From the NCBI RefSeq assembly GCF_031143425.1, contig NC_090445.1:1577564049-1577628048 (forward strand): a stretch of 64,000 nt of DNA, written 5' to 3'. The translations under genes were made by a program, and so were the position numbers. Origin of the DNA: Pleurodeles waltl. Lineage: Eukaryota; Chordata; Amphibia; Caudata; Salamandridae. Below are positions 1 through 12,734 of this stretch, piece after piece. Below the pieces are notes generated by a model. It had not been told where the DNA came from. It made no database searches and saw nothing but the letters and a program-made list of their open reading frames with translations. The stretch's first letter is position 1; every line of letters begins with the position of its first letter.

Positions 1-132
1 CAGGCCCTTAGTGAATTCCAGTTATAAAACAAATTTGCACTGAAGAAAAGAGAGTTTACTAATGTTAACAAATCCAAAGGCTTTACTTGTGTAAAATATA
101 TAATGTATATACAGTAAGATACTGCTAACATC

Positions 133-182
133 ATTGGCAAAGCCAATAGGTTTTGAAGTCGAGACCTGTTGGCTTTGCCAAT
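133..182. repeat. Hairpin repeat with TTGGC-AAA-GCCAA core
   Basis: Two 19-nt arms (133-151 and 164-182) are inverted copies with one mismatch around a 12-nt loop. Each arm contains TTGGCAAAGCCAA, which is itself an inverted repeat of TTGGC. The same core followed by TAG recurs at 62,011-62,026, and a one-mismatch copy lies on the minus strand at 27,911-27,935. It is therefore probably the end of a dispersed element rather than a one-off hairpin. The half-sites resemble nuclear factor I half-sites but the spacing is 3 rather than 5, so binding is not claimed. Confidence 0.6.
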
Positions 183-1499
183 CATTGTTTCACTTTCCTT
201 CCAAACATCTTTGTCCCTCTATAGCAATTAAACGTGTGTTGAGGTTTTCAGGGCATGAAAACGTGTGTTGGTGTGGGTGATCAGTCCAGTGATGTTATCA
301 CTGCCCAAAAAATGCTAAAAAAGTCCCTTCCACTACCTCTGGCATTTTGGTGAACTGACTTACATTATTGTGTTTGCACCATATGTATGTGCCCTTGCAA
401 GGAGAAACTAGGGTACAAGGGAGTGGTAAAGTGATGCAAATGCGATACTTGCATGTGGTAAATCAGAAGCCCTATTTACTGTCAGATGCTTATGATAGAC
501 ATATAGGCCTGAGGGAAGGTGGATCGTTTCTCAGTCGTGCTTGATGTATGACTGACCCTGCCCTGTTAGTTTTTGAGAAACAGTTGCCTGATGACAAATC
601 TTTCCATCTTCTCATAGGGTAGGAATTTTCTGAATGATTTGTTGAACGGTAGGGCCCAGCAGGCGGTGGCAGTGTGACACGATAACGCTTTCTGCTGCCT
701 AACAAGCCCACTAGGACCCAGCGGAAAGGAGGCAGAGAGCATATAGCTGGCCACTGCCAGACATGCACTCCTTACATGAATATACTTGTTACTGTCGCAA
801 GCTGCATGTAGCAGCATTGTCTCATTTCAGTTCACTTTGGGATTCAGACTAAAGGCCAAGATGTGAGGCAGGCTCCCAGGGGCTTGGGGTGTCTCTGAGT
901 TAATCGGCGTCTGGCTTCATTCCTAGCTGCTCACAATGCTGGGCAACCCAACCAGGGCTTTCTTTGTGCTCCCTCGAACTGGGTTATATCATGGAAAGGA
1001 TGAAGACTGCTGTTGCCCCTACCTGTCCCCTCATTCATTCTGTTACTCATTGTTGTGTCTTCCTCTCCGTCGACTAACTTCTACTGTCCTATGATAGAAT
1101 TTTTTTGTTCCACCCCCCTCATTTCAGTGTTTGTATCTCACACCCTTTTAGACCCATTTATGCCTCCCTCCATTTTGCCTCAAGGTTTCCCTAACTTTAT
1201 TCACCTTTTTATTAAGGTGCATTATAAAAAGATCGTTCCCTAACTCTATGGTTATCCACCTTCCACGCTGGGATCTGATTTCAACCCTAAGATTGAGGAC
1301 GGTTGGTAAGAGTGCCTTGAACCCACATTAGTGTCTCAATTATGCTGGTTGTATCTTTAATGAGTGTGTTCTCCCTGTAGTCTAGAATTTGTTACAAGGA
1401 GATGAATCTTCAGTGAGGAGCAAATACTTTGAGGAGTTTTGGCAATTCCTACCAGACTGGGCTCTACTCCTTTAGCCCTGATGTGAATTTACTCTGTAT
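183..1499. other. Unannotated AT-rich stretch
   Basis: No coding exon, repeat end or transposon terminus could be recognised. The open frames here are short and lack domain-like composition. Confidence 0.5.
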
Positions 1500-1842
1500 C
1501 TGTGCTTAATTTGTAAAAAAAAAAAAAATAAGGGCCACTGCAGCTTGCTCCGTCCATTACTCCTGCCAGTGCAATCAATGGCAGCACCAGTGCAACAATT
1601 ACATATCACACTCCTGCAAATTTGACAATTCAGACTATTTCAGGCCCCCAAAGCCATAAGAATAGCTTGGAGGGCAGCTATTAGTCATTTTTTATGTATA
1701 TTGAACTAATGAACAAGTGTTGTTGTGCTCATCTCTAAACTTGACAAACTGCACCACCATATGGCAGACTTTCATAAGTGCAGTGTTGACAATTAAGGGC
1801 CGGTGCTGAACACCGGAAACTACTGGCTCCAATTAAGCACTG
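1500..1842. mobile_element. MITE-like element, hAT-type ends (candidate)
   Basis: The left end begins CTGTGCTTAATTTG and the right end finishes CCAATTAAGCACTG. They form an inverted terminal repeat of about 14 bp with two mismatches, and the CAGTG-type end is typical of hAT elements. The flanking 8-mers, CTCTGTAT on the left and ATCTAGAT on the right, match at 5 of 8 positions, so the target duplication is weak. There is no coding capacity. A poly-A run lies just inside the left end and a small GCCGGTG/CACCGG hairpin lies near the right end. Confidence 0.5.
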
Positions 1843-1850
1843 ATCTAGAT

Positions 1851-4800
1851 GCCACCTTCAGGTAGTGCTGCTTCAGAGGCCTGGACAAGTTGGATTGGGT
1901 AGGGCTGTAAAAGTGAGAAATGCTTTTATTTTTACAACTGATCACATGCCCATCAGGGATAAGGTCACTTTTTTAAGGGAAGTGTTAAATAACTGATCAT
2001 GCATGTCCTCTGTTGTTGTGATTTTTAGCTGTCATGTAATGCTCATATGAACTGCACAGCCTAGTAATATAAATTATTGAATTACTCTAATAGTTTTTGG
2101 GTCGCTGGAACTTACATTGAGTATTTATAGTGAATGCAGATACATCTGTTTAGTGTGACATGTTCTGTTTTGGTCGCATTGAGCGTGTCCAGTCAGTAAG
2201 GTGAAGTTGCATGTGTACTAATGGATGGGGCTAACGATTGTTATATAGGTCAGGACCACATACATCCCAGGGCATGGCATGGCAGTTGCGGTCCATTCTC
2301 TATGTCCACTAGGCGTTAGCGAGAAATATTACACAACCTACATAGTAGATGGGTTTGACTGAATATGGAATAGTTTGTTGTCCTTTCATTGCAGAAATTG
2401 GCCATCTCAGTTAGACTGCTAGTGTCCAGGTGATGCTAGTGGGACAAGGGTCTGGGAAGGACGGCATTTTGTCCTTGCTTCCTCAAATCCTCTGGCTTTC
2501 TTTTGGCTTGTATTGTAAACTATTACTTCCCTGGACCAATGCACACATTCTCAATGTACTTTCTGTGTTTCAGTGTGACAAATATTGCAGTACTGTTTCA
2601 CGAGTAAGATGTCATCCAAAAATAATCTGCATCATATATCGTTCCTCCATCAGCTACTCTCCTGCCCAATTATGGAACCAGTGAGGTGTGGTATACTATA
2701 CTTGTTTGTGTAATCATCTCCTTCCTCTGCTCCCCGTGACCTTCAACTGTCTGCGCTTCCACCTCCTGCAGGATGCCTTTTCCTCATCCACTTGTGTCCC
2801 TGTTGTTGCACTCCTACTCTTTGTACGTCTGCCCCTTTATGCGTGTTCCCACTGTTCTGCGTGAGCCATGATTATCCTGAGTAAGGAAAATTTTACCTGC
2901 GTCTGCCATTATTCAAGTTCATGTTGTGCATTGTAGATTGTTTTGTTGGGGATTCTTCAATGGCAGTTTCTATGGTGCATTTGAGGTGGAGGGCGGGCAG
3001 CGTATGTGCACACATTGTACCTGCTCGTGGCTGTTCTATTCTCTTTCTTTGTCTATGCAAAACTAGTACTGAGAGCGCACAGGTGCGTGATTTACAATCC
3101 CTCAATTTGATGGATCTTTTTAAGTTGAACTGAAACATGCAAGGGAGTTAACAATTATAATGCATTTCAAATCTTGTGAATCCAATTGACCCCACAAAAA
3201 TGACCAGGCATTAGTGGCTTAAGTTATAGGATTTATTTCGAATTATTAAGCAATCCAGTATATAAGCATGTCAGAATTATATTTAAAAGATACAGATTAC
3301 AGCTGGCAAGCAGAAATATTGCAATACGTTCAATCTCAATAGAATTAGGTATAAAACGGTAACAGCCACTGCAATACAGAAACTGCGAATTAAAAATAGG
3401 TGTTCCATAAAAAACTCAGATTCTCTCTCTTAATAATGGAATTGTTCTAAAATCCCCTAATCAGGTCTCTATATTTAAAAGGATGGGTTGTAGAAAGCAT
3501 CTGAAGGAATTTCAGAAATACAAGAAGGTGTCAGCATAGTGAAGACTTCAGTAGAAATCTTCCAAGAAAAGGAATAAGTGATTAGCATAAAGTTTCACAC
3601 TTGCAAAAATGAAGGAGACAGAGAGGACAGTACACCTCAAAGTCTAAAGGAATCTGCCCCACCCCCTAACATTGTGGACATTAGTCAAAACAAATAGAAA
3701 CTTCAGCAACAATCAATTCTTTTACCACCCCAAAAGGAACCAATCATTTCACTTTTCATAGTGTAAATTTGCAATATTACCTGAGTTTGCCATCCCATAG
3801 AACTTAGACAGTTACTGCAAACTTGAGCATTGCTCGTTCCTGATACACAACGAATAGGAAGCTTCATCTGCTCATTAGGTCTATACGTCCCTTGCCATGA
3901 TCTCTCTTCTCAGGCCTTACTATCAGTAAACTAATACATACAACAGTACTCCCTTCTGTAGCTACATAAATCATAAGAACGCTCCTGCAAAGGAACGAAC
4001 ACGCTGACCAAACAAAGTACACTTCAAAATTCAGGCCTTTAGTCAGGCTAACTTTAACTAAACATTTAAACATAAATTTGCATTTTGGATACATGATTAA
4101 ATATACACATGTATAACCTTCAGACTAAATGCAAAACATGAATAAGAGAATGCATACTACTTTTGCAAATACAACTGGAAGTGTAACATACATGTAAGCA
4201 TTTCATATGAACGTCAGTGCACACGTTTATAAGAGCTTCCGTTTCTCTGTGTTTACATTTCATTAATGCATTTGTTTCACACACATTATTAATTAATATA
4301 AGTAAGTCACACAGTAAATATATATTGTCAGCAATAAATGCAAAACCGCGCAATGATAACATTTGAAGGAGGGAGTCTGAAGTGCGCTATGCCAGTACTT
4401 TTTGTCCATAAGAGAGGGCTGCACTGCTATTTCTGCTGTAGTACGGGATCTGAGGATAAAGAACGCATGCACTTCTGTAGGCTCTAATTTACCACTTCTT
4501 TCTGGTTAGTATTGTCTGTGAAGACCTAGTCACTGTGTCAGTGGCAAAGCAGTTGACTTTGTCAATGTTTATTAGTGTAGCTGGGGTGGGTGGTTGCTCT
4601 TTCAACATTTTCATGGTCAGCTTACAGGAATGGCACTGCCTAGAAGGTCACCGTTTCCTATACCAGGAAGTACTGAAAAGCAACATTTCACATAAAAGGA
4701 AGTGCATGGCTTTTCCACTACTTCCTGGCTCTTCATGTCTGTCTGCAGGAGGCACATACAACGTGCACTGGCACTGATTGCTGTGTACGTGCTTGTGTTT

Positions 4801-6961
4801 CTGTTTGTGATGTGTCTAGTGTGTGTCTGAGCGACTGCCCACTACAAGCATATGAAATAATTAGTGCAATGATCAGTCTGCGTGCCCTAGTCTTCTGAGA
4901 GCAACACAGTGCAGTTTTGCAGTCAAAATAATAAGTAACTGATGTTCATACGAAACACAACCAAATACTATGTGGACAGACTGGTTTCCTTCCCTTCAAC
5001 ACGTATCCAATAACCTCAAAGGCTGCCCAGATTCTGAAAGCACTACGGGACCATACGTGTAGCAGGACGTGCTGTACAAATGCACAACTCGTAGTGTGTT
5101 AGATAAAGTTTGGGCGAAGTTAATAATTGTTAAAGAAAGGATCATTATATTATTGGCTTTTTTCAGTTTGTACCTTAAAAATAATACATAAACACGGATC
5201 CCCACTGTAAACAAGCCTGAGGTTGCATTTCTTGTGTAATTTAGTTGTATGATGTCACATTTGACTGACACCTCTCGTGCTTTCTTGCACAAATTGTGTT
5301 TCTTTGCTTTTTCTTTGGAGTTCTGTACCTTTATTTAGTCAACAACAGGTCAGCAGCAGGCTATTCCCAACCTTGTTTTTGTCCTTTGCCATATTGTGTT
5401 CAGAGCCTGAGCTCTATGTGTTTACAATTCTGTCTGTTTCAAGCTCCATTTTGTTGTCTTTAAGCGGGGCTGGTGCTGCATTATTGTCGCCATAGACAGC
5501 CTCCTTGTGACAATTCCACAAGACAGCACTGTAAGGCCACAAAGGCTTGAAATGGAATTAATGCTGGGGGAGTATCCACGTAGTAAACTACCGCTTGTCT
5601 AAGGCTTCAAAAATCCTAGCAATGAAGTCACTCTAGATCCGTTTCTGTTACCAGTGTAATACAGGCAGCAACAGCAGATCTACTCACGTTTGGTGTTTCT
5701 TTATGGTTTTGGGCATTCCACTATTATACCACTTCCTAGGACAGGGCTGACACCGAACACACTGCGCATGCTCTCTGTGTGTGGCTTGATATGTTTAAGA
5801 AACAAAATTGGCATTTTGAATGTTGTTTTTAAGTAAAAAAATGAGCCCAGGCAGTTCTTGGCAGCCTGTATGCTTAAAACGCATGAAACAGGGAATGCCT
5901 GTATTGCAAAGCTGTTTCAAGTGGGTACTCTGTCTTGGCCTCTTTATCTTGAATGGATCTTGTGACTCGTCTGCACAAAATATTTCAATGCTTTGACCTT
6001 TGAAAGGAATTCCTGTCCTGCATGTATGTAGTATGCCTCTCGGACTTTGCCACCATTGTACTATATGTGGATTGAGAGCAATAAGTACAGCATTGAAAAA
6101 CTGTATTTAAAATGGGCTTCAGTTTCGATTGGGATCGGTTCTCTGAAGAATAGTGGTTTCACAAGAGTTCCGCTTCCCGAGCTCTGAGAAAAATAGCCAA
6201 AATGGATGACATATTTGTTCCCATCAACTTACCATGCTCGAGATTGTATGGGTTCGAGTAGCTTCTTTCTCATGTTATGTCATCCTTTGTTTGCCTTTGA
6301 CATCTCGCGGATGTCTGGCATTGGTGCTGCTGAAGTCTTGCTCTCTCTCGCACCCCCGCCAAAAAAAAGGCGCCATTTGCAATCCAGCTCAGCGTGCAGC
6401 AACTAGCTGTGCGAAGGGGGATCCTCAAGGGTGGCAGGCTGGGGAGGGCAAGAGTTCATGTGTGGCAATCAAGCACTGTCTTTTCACGTGATTACATCAA
6501 TAACTGGTAACTTTGTTTTTCATTTCCATCTCTATGCTGCGTTTTACACGTTTTATCAGTGCTGTTTATCATGTCAGTAGCCATCACGCTTACGCTCGTT
6601 GGCGGTCATACGTGTCATGAGATGATTTAATTATTTATGGGCAACGTGTGTATATGGCAGTCATCATGCTCTGTTTGGTTTATAGTCCGCATCAGCTAGA
6701 ATTGATTTTACTTTTATGTTGCTAAGTTGTATCCGTTGTCTCAGTGCAGTTGCACAATTGTCTTTATGCCTCTGTCAACCAATGTTGTTTTCTCTTACTT
6801 TGAGAGGTAGGTTTCCGTTTCTAACTTAAGTACCATCGACTTGCTGCCAGCAGCTTGCAGACCTTCATGCATGCAGCAGCCGACTTGGTTGCTAGCTAAG
6901 TGTGTACGAAATTTGCATAACTTGCACTTGCATAATATTATTCCAGTAGGACTGCTAGTCC
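1851..6961. other. Long unannotated stretch, intron-like or intergenic
   Basis: About 5 kb without a recognisable gene or transposon domain. It has AT-rich parts (3,200-4,350) and a short C-rich and A-rich patch near 6,340-6,370. Open frames are short and unrelated to any family I know. If the exon at 7,103 is real, this would be intron sequence of the same gene. Confidence 0.45.
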
Positions 6962-7076
6962 TTTAGTTATATGCAGGGCCACTGGAACTATGTGGCAAGA
7001 AAAGCCCAGTTATGCATTTACAACGCCAATAATTCTAACTCAAACAAATGCAAGACCAATTGCATTGTAAATGTTT
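6962..7076 (+). repeat. R1 dispersed repeat, 3-prime tail copy
   Basis: The sequence from GTTATATGCAGGGCCACTGG to a run ending in TGTAAATG closely matches the tails of the long R1 copies at 22,910-23,080 and 43,150-43,280. This fragment ends about 25 bp before the candidate splice acceptor at 7,101-7,102. It contains TTCTAAC, a branch-point-like heptamer, about 65 nt upstream of that acceptor. Confidence 0.7.
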
Positions 7077-7102
7077 TTTTTCTTCCTATTTACTCTTCTT
7101 AG

Positions 7103-7465
7103 TCTGCAGTCTGATGGTGTCCTGGCACCAGGTATGCTGAGAACCCCAAAAGATGCAGAGCGTGTCTGCAAGATAAAAGGGGGTGCTGATCATGTTATCT
7201 TTGTAAATGGTGGAGTTGGTTTTGAAGATGGTGCAGGCCTGCAAGGGGAGCCAATGAAGTATCTTCAGTATGGGGATAATAAAATCATATTTCTTCAGGC
7301 CCTGGACGAGATGCCCTGTGCCTGGGTAGAATGCAGGAGGCCAAGGAGCGGACATTACTACCATTCAGATGCAAGAGTAGAAGATGTTCTGAACTTGCTT
7401 TCTGATAGAAACGTTTTCACTTTCTTTAGAAGAGAGATCTGGTACGAGACAGTCTTTGATTTGAG
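7103..7465 (+). CDS. Candidate internal coding exon of an unidentified host gene
   Basis: The frame is open for about 120 codons with ordinary, non-repetitive protein composition. The encoded peptide has a central hydrophobic segment (HVIFVNGGVGFEDG) and ends near RREIWYETVFDL. A pyrimidine-rich tract runs into AG at 7,101-7,102, with an alternative AG at 7,108-7,109. A GAG/GTCAGT donor follows at 7,466. Taken from 7,103 the exon is 363 nt; from 7,110 it is 356 nt. Reading continues past the donor for only about 7 codons before a stop. I do not recognise the protein family and name no gene. No transposon motif is visible, so a host exon is the best reading. The R1 repeat ends almost at its acceptor. 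Confidence 0.62.
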
Positions 7466-7469
7466 GTCA

Positions 7470-10285
7470 GTGTGTTCTTCATGGTGAGGTTGGCGTCCAG
7501 GGTGAATCCCGGAGGAGCATCACCTGCACACCTTATGCTATTGAACACTTGATGCATCATTTCGTCTTACTTTGAAATGCATGAGAACCATTTAACATTT
7601 GAAAAGTACATTCAGTTATCTCACTCTTTTGTCATATTCAATTGTTTTTCTCTGTGTTGTATGAAATAAGCAATGCTTTTTGGTACTTTTTATCCCCAAC
7701 ACTGGCATTGGAAACAGGGCACGCTATAATGACATAAATCTCAGTTATACATGCAACATGCGTAAACAGTTTTGTGAGTCTCTTTGTTACATATGTTGGC
7801 AAATTAAAGCCAGATCAATTTTGCTTTCCCAATGCTTGTTTTGCATGCATAATAACACCGCTATGGAACAGTGGCTGTATAGAATAAGTCTTGACTTTCT
7901 GAAAGTATTTGTACAGCGCTGCCATGGGAGTACAGTCCCATCCAGGCACTGACATTCGTCCTCATTCCCCCAAAAGAATAGAAACTGCAACAGCTTGTGT
8001 GCCCTGAAGATTCCTGTCATTGGAAAGTATGCGTGAACGGAGAGCACCTCATTAGTTGTAGCAGATCACATCAGTACATATTAAGTGATTACAGTGCTTA
8101 ATCAGGTTTCTAGATATGTTAGAGATTCGAGCACAATATAGCGTTTCGCGGCCAGGGGCGTATTATGGAATTAGCCACCGAAATAAGTGCAGGTCTGTGG
8201 ACCCTTATGTAAGTTACAATACGGGTTCTCCGCATTGACGGTAGAGTTGAGCACGAGCCAAGCGACCGCTCCCCTTCCTGGTTTTGAGCCTTGTTCCTGT
8301 GTGCTGCAGAATAATCACACCCGGTAGATGATCACAGGAGCGTACCATGTACGGCTTCCGCGGGTAGGCAAAGATTAATGAGCAGTCCGTGTTGAAAGTT
8401 CATACAGACTGATCTCGTTCCGTGACAACATTCACGCAGGCTTATAAAATATTGAATAAAATACAATGCAACAAGCAGGGGGCATGAGAAGGGAATAAGA
8501 GGCAATGGAAATGGAGAGGAGTGAGGATTGTCACGAGTTCGAAGTGAGAGAAAACATAATATTTTGTAAAATAATTAACATTTTTAGGGCTTTCAAAACA
8601 GAGCGAGGGAAAGTGTGTGTGTGTTTTTGTCTATGTGTTTTTAAAACTTCCTGGTGATATCCAGCAGCCACTCACCATGGAAGCACCTCCGGACTCTCAG
8701 GCCAGGTGATGTGCTGAGCACCCCCAACCCCCCTTTCCCCTGCCCCACCCGCACGGCATGGCCTTTGTTACTCCACTGCTTCTACCATGAGTTTAGCCCC
8801 CCAATTGTGCTTCCTTTTCACCCTCTACCCACTAAAGTGTGCCCTTTGCTGTATGTGCTGTCACTCTCTGTGAGTGTGGTTTCATCCATACTTTAAGCAT
8901 ATGTTCTCCACCCCCCCCCCATTAAGCTCTCACCTGCTTCAAATGTGCTGTCCCACTAAATTCAGGTGTCCTCTAACCGTACCCGCATCACGCTCCTGCG
9001 TCAGGGCTGTTGCCCCCAATGCCCAGTGCTTCTTGTCTCCCTCCATTGGGCTGTATCTCATGAACTTTCTTGCTTGCTTACCAAAGTGAAGGCACTAATA
9101 ATGTAAGCTGAAGCTTTCCCTACAAACTAACCCAAGTAAGGTCCTTCCTTGCCAATGTCTTAGGCAGTGAGCCCCCCTCCCCTGAGCAATGGTCTGAGTA
9201 AGCCCCAAACTTGCTGTAAGAAACACAGCAGACACTGTGATCTGTGGCTTTGTTTTCCTTTTCCAGTGTCCCAGTCCACTGTAATTTGAAGGATTTAAAG
9301 TTTCATGATGATCTTTTGGGTTTCATCTCAAGAGAATATGTTACAGCCAGTAATGGTGTGGGCGATAGTAGCCTGGAGTGTGTTTTTGATAAAAAAGGGT
9401 TCAATTCCTCTTAGTAGTTTAATGAGAAGATGGCACAATGGCCTAACATTTTCCCCTCTTCATGGAGTCAAGTATTATCTCAAGGTTTTTCACCTTCCAA
9501 GAAAGTGATGTTCTGGATCTGCCTATTAGCATGTTTTTTGTTAGTTCGACTGGCTTTCTTCACCTGTGTTGTGCTACCAAATGCCCTCGTGTATTCCTGA
9601 CTCTTATCATCTTCCCCTAAAAGAGCGGTGTCAGCTATCTTTAGCTGGCATGTATTTCACATGCATGTACATCTCTGCTCTCTGGTCCATAACGTGGGAG
9701 ACTGTTAGAAAGTTTCATCTACGGCATCTCCAGCATAGTCCATTTCTTTCTAGCTTCCAGTAGAGTTCTGGTGGGACTTGCACACTGAAAGGTCAGAAAT
9801 ACCCTTTCCCAGCCTGGGTGGCATCAGTGCCGACTATGGGATCACTCAGGCTTTGGTGAAGGCCAGCGCTTTACATACTACTGTATTGGGACCACTGGTT
9901 GGGATAAAAGACCCAGAAGCATGTGTTTTTTGCCCAAACTATGGCAAGGGGCAGTGATTGCCTGTGAGTAAAGAGACAGCATGTTTTTGATTGATGGTGT
10001 TGCACTGTCGGGGGCAAATAATGCCCACAACATTTACCAACATCCTCATTACCCTCCCGCAATGTTAATTGCCACATCTCCATTTCCAGCCCAAACAGTT
10101 CAGTGAAGAAGATAGTAATTAGGCACATTTGGACCACTTTCCTTTCATGTGCTTAGGAGATATCTTTCATAATCAGTTGTAATTAAAAAACATGATTTTC
10201 ATTTTAAATCGAAAGATACACAGGATGTCTGGCTTTTGTCTCAGCATGTTTAAAAAAAACCTGAATCAAAGCAGCCCTGTGCTTG
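7470..10285. other. Unannotated stretch, C-rich at 8,690-8,940
   Basis: No family-like open frame or transposon end was recognised. A pyrimidine-rich C tract lies around 8,720-8,930 and a short GT run around 8,610-8,630. Confidence 0.45.
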
Positions 10286-10289
10286 GTCT

Positions 10290-10960
10290 GCCTGTTCCTG
10301 GCGCTGACAGGACCTGATTCCTAACCCAGTATTTGCGCAATGACACATGAAATCTGGCATGATAGCTGTCTGATGGGACAAAATAACTGGCGCAGTACAT
10401 GCATGAAGGTGCTCTTGATGCCAATAGCTTTGTCATATGTCCTGAATACTGAAACAATACTTGGAAGAAAGAAGCCTTTCGACAGGCGTGGAAATTGTCC
10501 AATGGGACTCCGTCACTAGCACATTTACTAGGTTGGGCTAGAACTCATTGACTGTGATGGATGTATAATAAGTGCCTGATGGGACTGGAATTCCAGCATT
10601 GGGATTGCCTTTCAGGCCTTCACATTATCATAATAATCATTTGACAGGTATAGAGTTTTGGCACAATAAATGTCTAGTGAAGTCTGTTTTTTTGGCACAG
10701 TAACTGCTTCATGTGACCTGATCACTTTAATGATTCGAAGGGATACTGATTGTAGCGCAGTAACTGTAAGAATGATTGGAAACTGGATAAGAACTGTTTG
10801 ATGAGGGGTGAATACTTGCACAGTGATTGTCTATGGGGTTGGAGGCCTAGTACGTGAAAGGTCACATGAGACACTAATGCTTATAATCACTGTTAACTCG
10901 TATTGAGTACTGGTCCTAGCTAGTTCATGTGGCATAAGGACTGGCATAGTAGCTCTCAGA
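10290..10960 (+). repeat. Highly diverged tandem repeat, roughly 60-bp period
   Basis: Phrases of the type GGCACAGTAACTG followed by CTGATGGG recur with mutations, for example near 10,387, 10,655, 10,690, 10,750, 10,813 and 10,940. The spacing is often close to 60 bp. Copies are too diverged for firm unit boundaries. Confidence 0.35.
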
Positions 10961-11381
10961 TTTATGTGGAGACCTTGTTAGTTCATTTAGAGCAGAAAAT
11001 ACAATTGTTGTCCTTTGTTTGTCTTTGAATGAAAGGTTTTTGATTCCTGGACTTCCTGTAAGTTGTGTTGTTAGAGTGCAGTAGGGCACTTGACAGCACT
11101 AAAGACACTTACTGTGTCTGACCAGGAGTCTGATTTTGATTACCTTAACAGAAACTGAGTGACTTTGTGTAGCTTTAATATACAGAGGACCATCACACGC
11201 TGAAGGTGCATCAGAAATATGTGTACCATAGACACTACTTAACTCATTCAATATAACGTAAAATTAATACATTTCCAGAGAAAAGCTCGCTGTACAGAGA
11301 AGACCTGGTTGCCTGAATGAAGTTTCTGGAATGTGTCACATTATGGTGCAAGTTCTGAAGAGATCTCAATGAATGTGAGTG

Positions 11382-11603
11382 TTAGGTGACAATTTGCTCC
11401 TCAGAGTCTGGATTTGCAAATTGCTGTATGGGTTGTTCAGCGTCTCTTAAGCCACACCCATTGTTGACAGTCAACCAGCGGAAGACATCTCTATCCAATG
11501 GAAGGTGGCCTTGCATTCTTAGAGTAAGGAGGAGTCTTGCTGCTGCATTCTGCAATCTTAGGAGCAGTGACTGACTGACTGATGTCAGGCGAGGCTTACA
11601 CAC
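11382..11603 (-). pseudogene. Possible decayed LINE reverse-transcriptase C-terminal fragment
   Basis: On the minus strand the peptide contains RLQNAAARLLL followed about ten residues later by HLPLDRDVFRWLTV. This has the same order as the QNASARLIL ... HISGHLRDLHWLPV segment near the end of the L2-type protein at 14,181-17,183. The resemblance covers about 40 residues and the flanks are closed by stops, so this is at best a short relic. A chance match is not excluded. Confidence 0.3.
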
Positions 11604-12734
11604 TGTTGGAATAACTGTAGCTATAGGTTACCTATTGGAACATCAAGTTCTTTAGGAACTTCAGATCCATCACCATTCCTCAGAGAGAGAAAATATCGAA
11701 AAAATGTATTCCATAAATTTAAGAGCTCAGTGTGTTAGGCCCACTGAAAGTAAACGGTTTCCGTAGGTAAAAAGACAGTCCACCATGCACTTATTTAAAC
11801 CTTTGATCCTGAGGTATGTACAGAGTCCGCATCTGAAATATTACTTATCGGTCCTCTCAGCTGTGAACATCCTTTGTAACTTTTTAATGGGGGACTGTAG
11901 CCTGTCAAGGAAAAATAACATAATTTACTTTCCCAGAGGAGGTATAGATTGCATTCAGGGTACCAGAGCTTTACAGAGAGTACCAACCTTTACACACCCT
12001 TACATTGGCCATTATTCATATCTTTACATAGTGGGAGTTCCATGGAGTTACTATCGGGCTACCAAAGTTGTATACTGGGATGCAGCTGAAGACAATATTC
12101 ATTCGAAGTGTAGAGCTGTACTGGGGACGAGGGAATGTCTAGTTACTTATAAACATTGGAAGAAAACTGTGTTGGACAAATAAACAGATTCTTAGAAAGC
12201 AATTTACTAGCCCTAACATCATCACTCATTCACTTCACTTGGCTTATGTGTTTTGGAGCCCTGTAATCCACTGGGGCCGGTAACGCTGCAGAGCATTAGA
12301 CCAACAGCCATTCTGATTAGAACATTACAACAACACTTGCGAAATCCAGCGAAATAGCGAAGATGCCGTTCCATCAGAGAGCATCCAAAATGTGAGTGAA
12401 TAACACAATATATGGAAGGCTCCTGGAGACACTCCCCTAACTAATCACCTTCTAACATGTTTGTCTACTAAAGGCTCCTCTTTTCAGACACCTTATTTTT
12501 TAATGTTCTCATTTTTTTGTTGGTTGAGTGCTATTGGTGGGGGAGACACTAGCACCTTTTGGCATACCAAATGTACTTCCGAATTCAATAATGTGGTCTG
12601 TAATCACCATGGCAGGACGACATGGTACCCACTCAAGCCATACACAGCAACACTGGCTGTGCAATGAAGGACTCTATCACTCAGGGCATTAATCTCGTCC
12701 TCTGACAGGCTGATGGAGGTACCCATGGCCGATA
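11604..12734. other. Unannotated stretch with one unrecognised 132-codon frame
   Basis: An open frame at 11,785-12,183 (+) has no recognisable motif, lies in AT-rich DNA and is not supported as a gene. Nothing else is seen before the LINE boundary at about 12,735. Confidence 0.4.
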
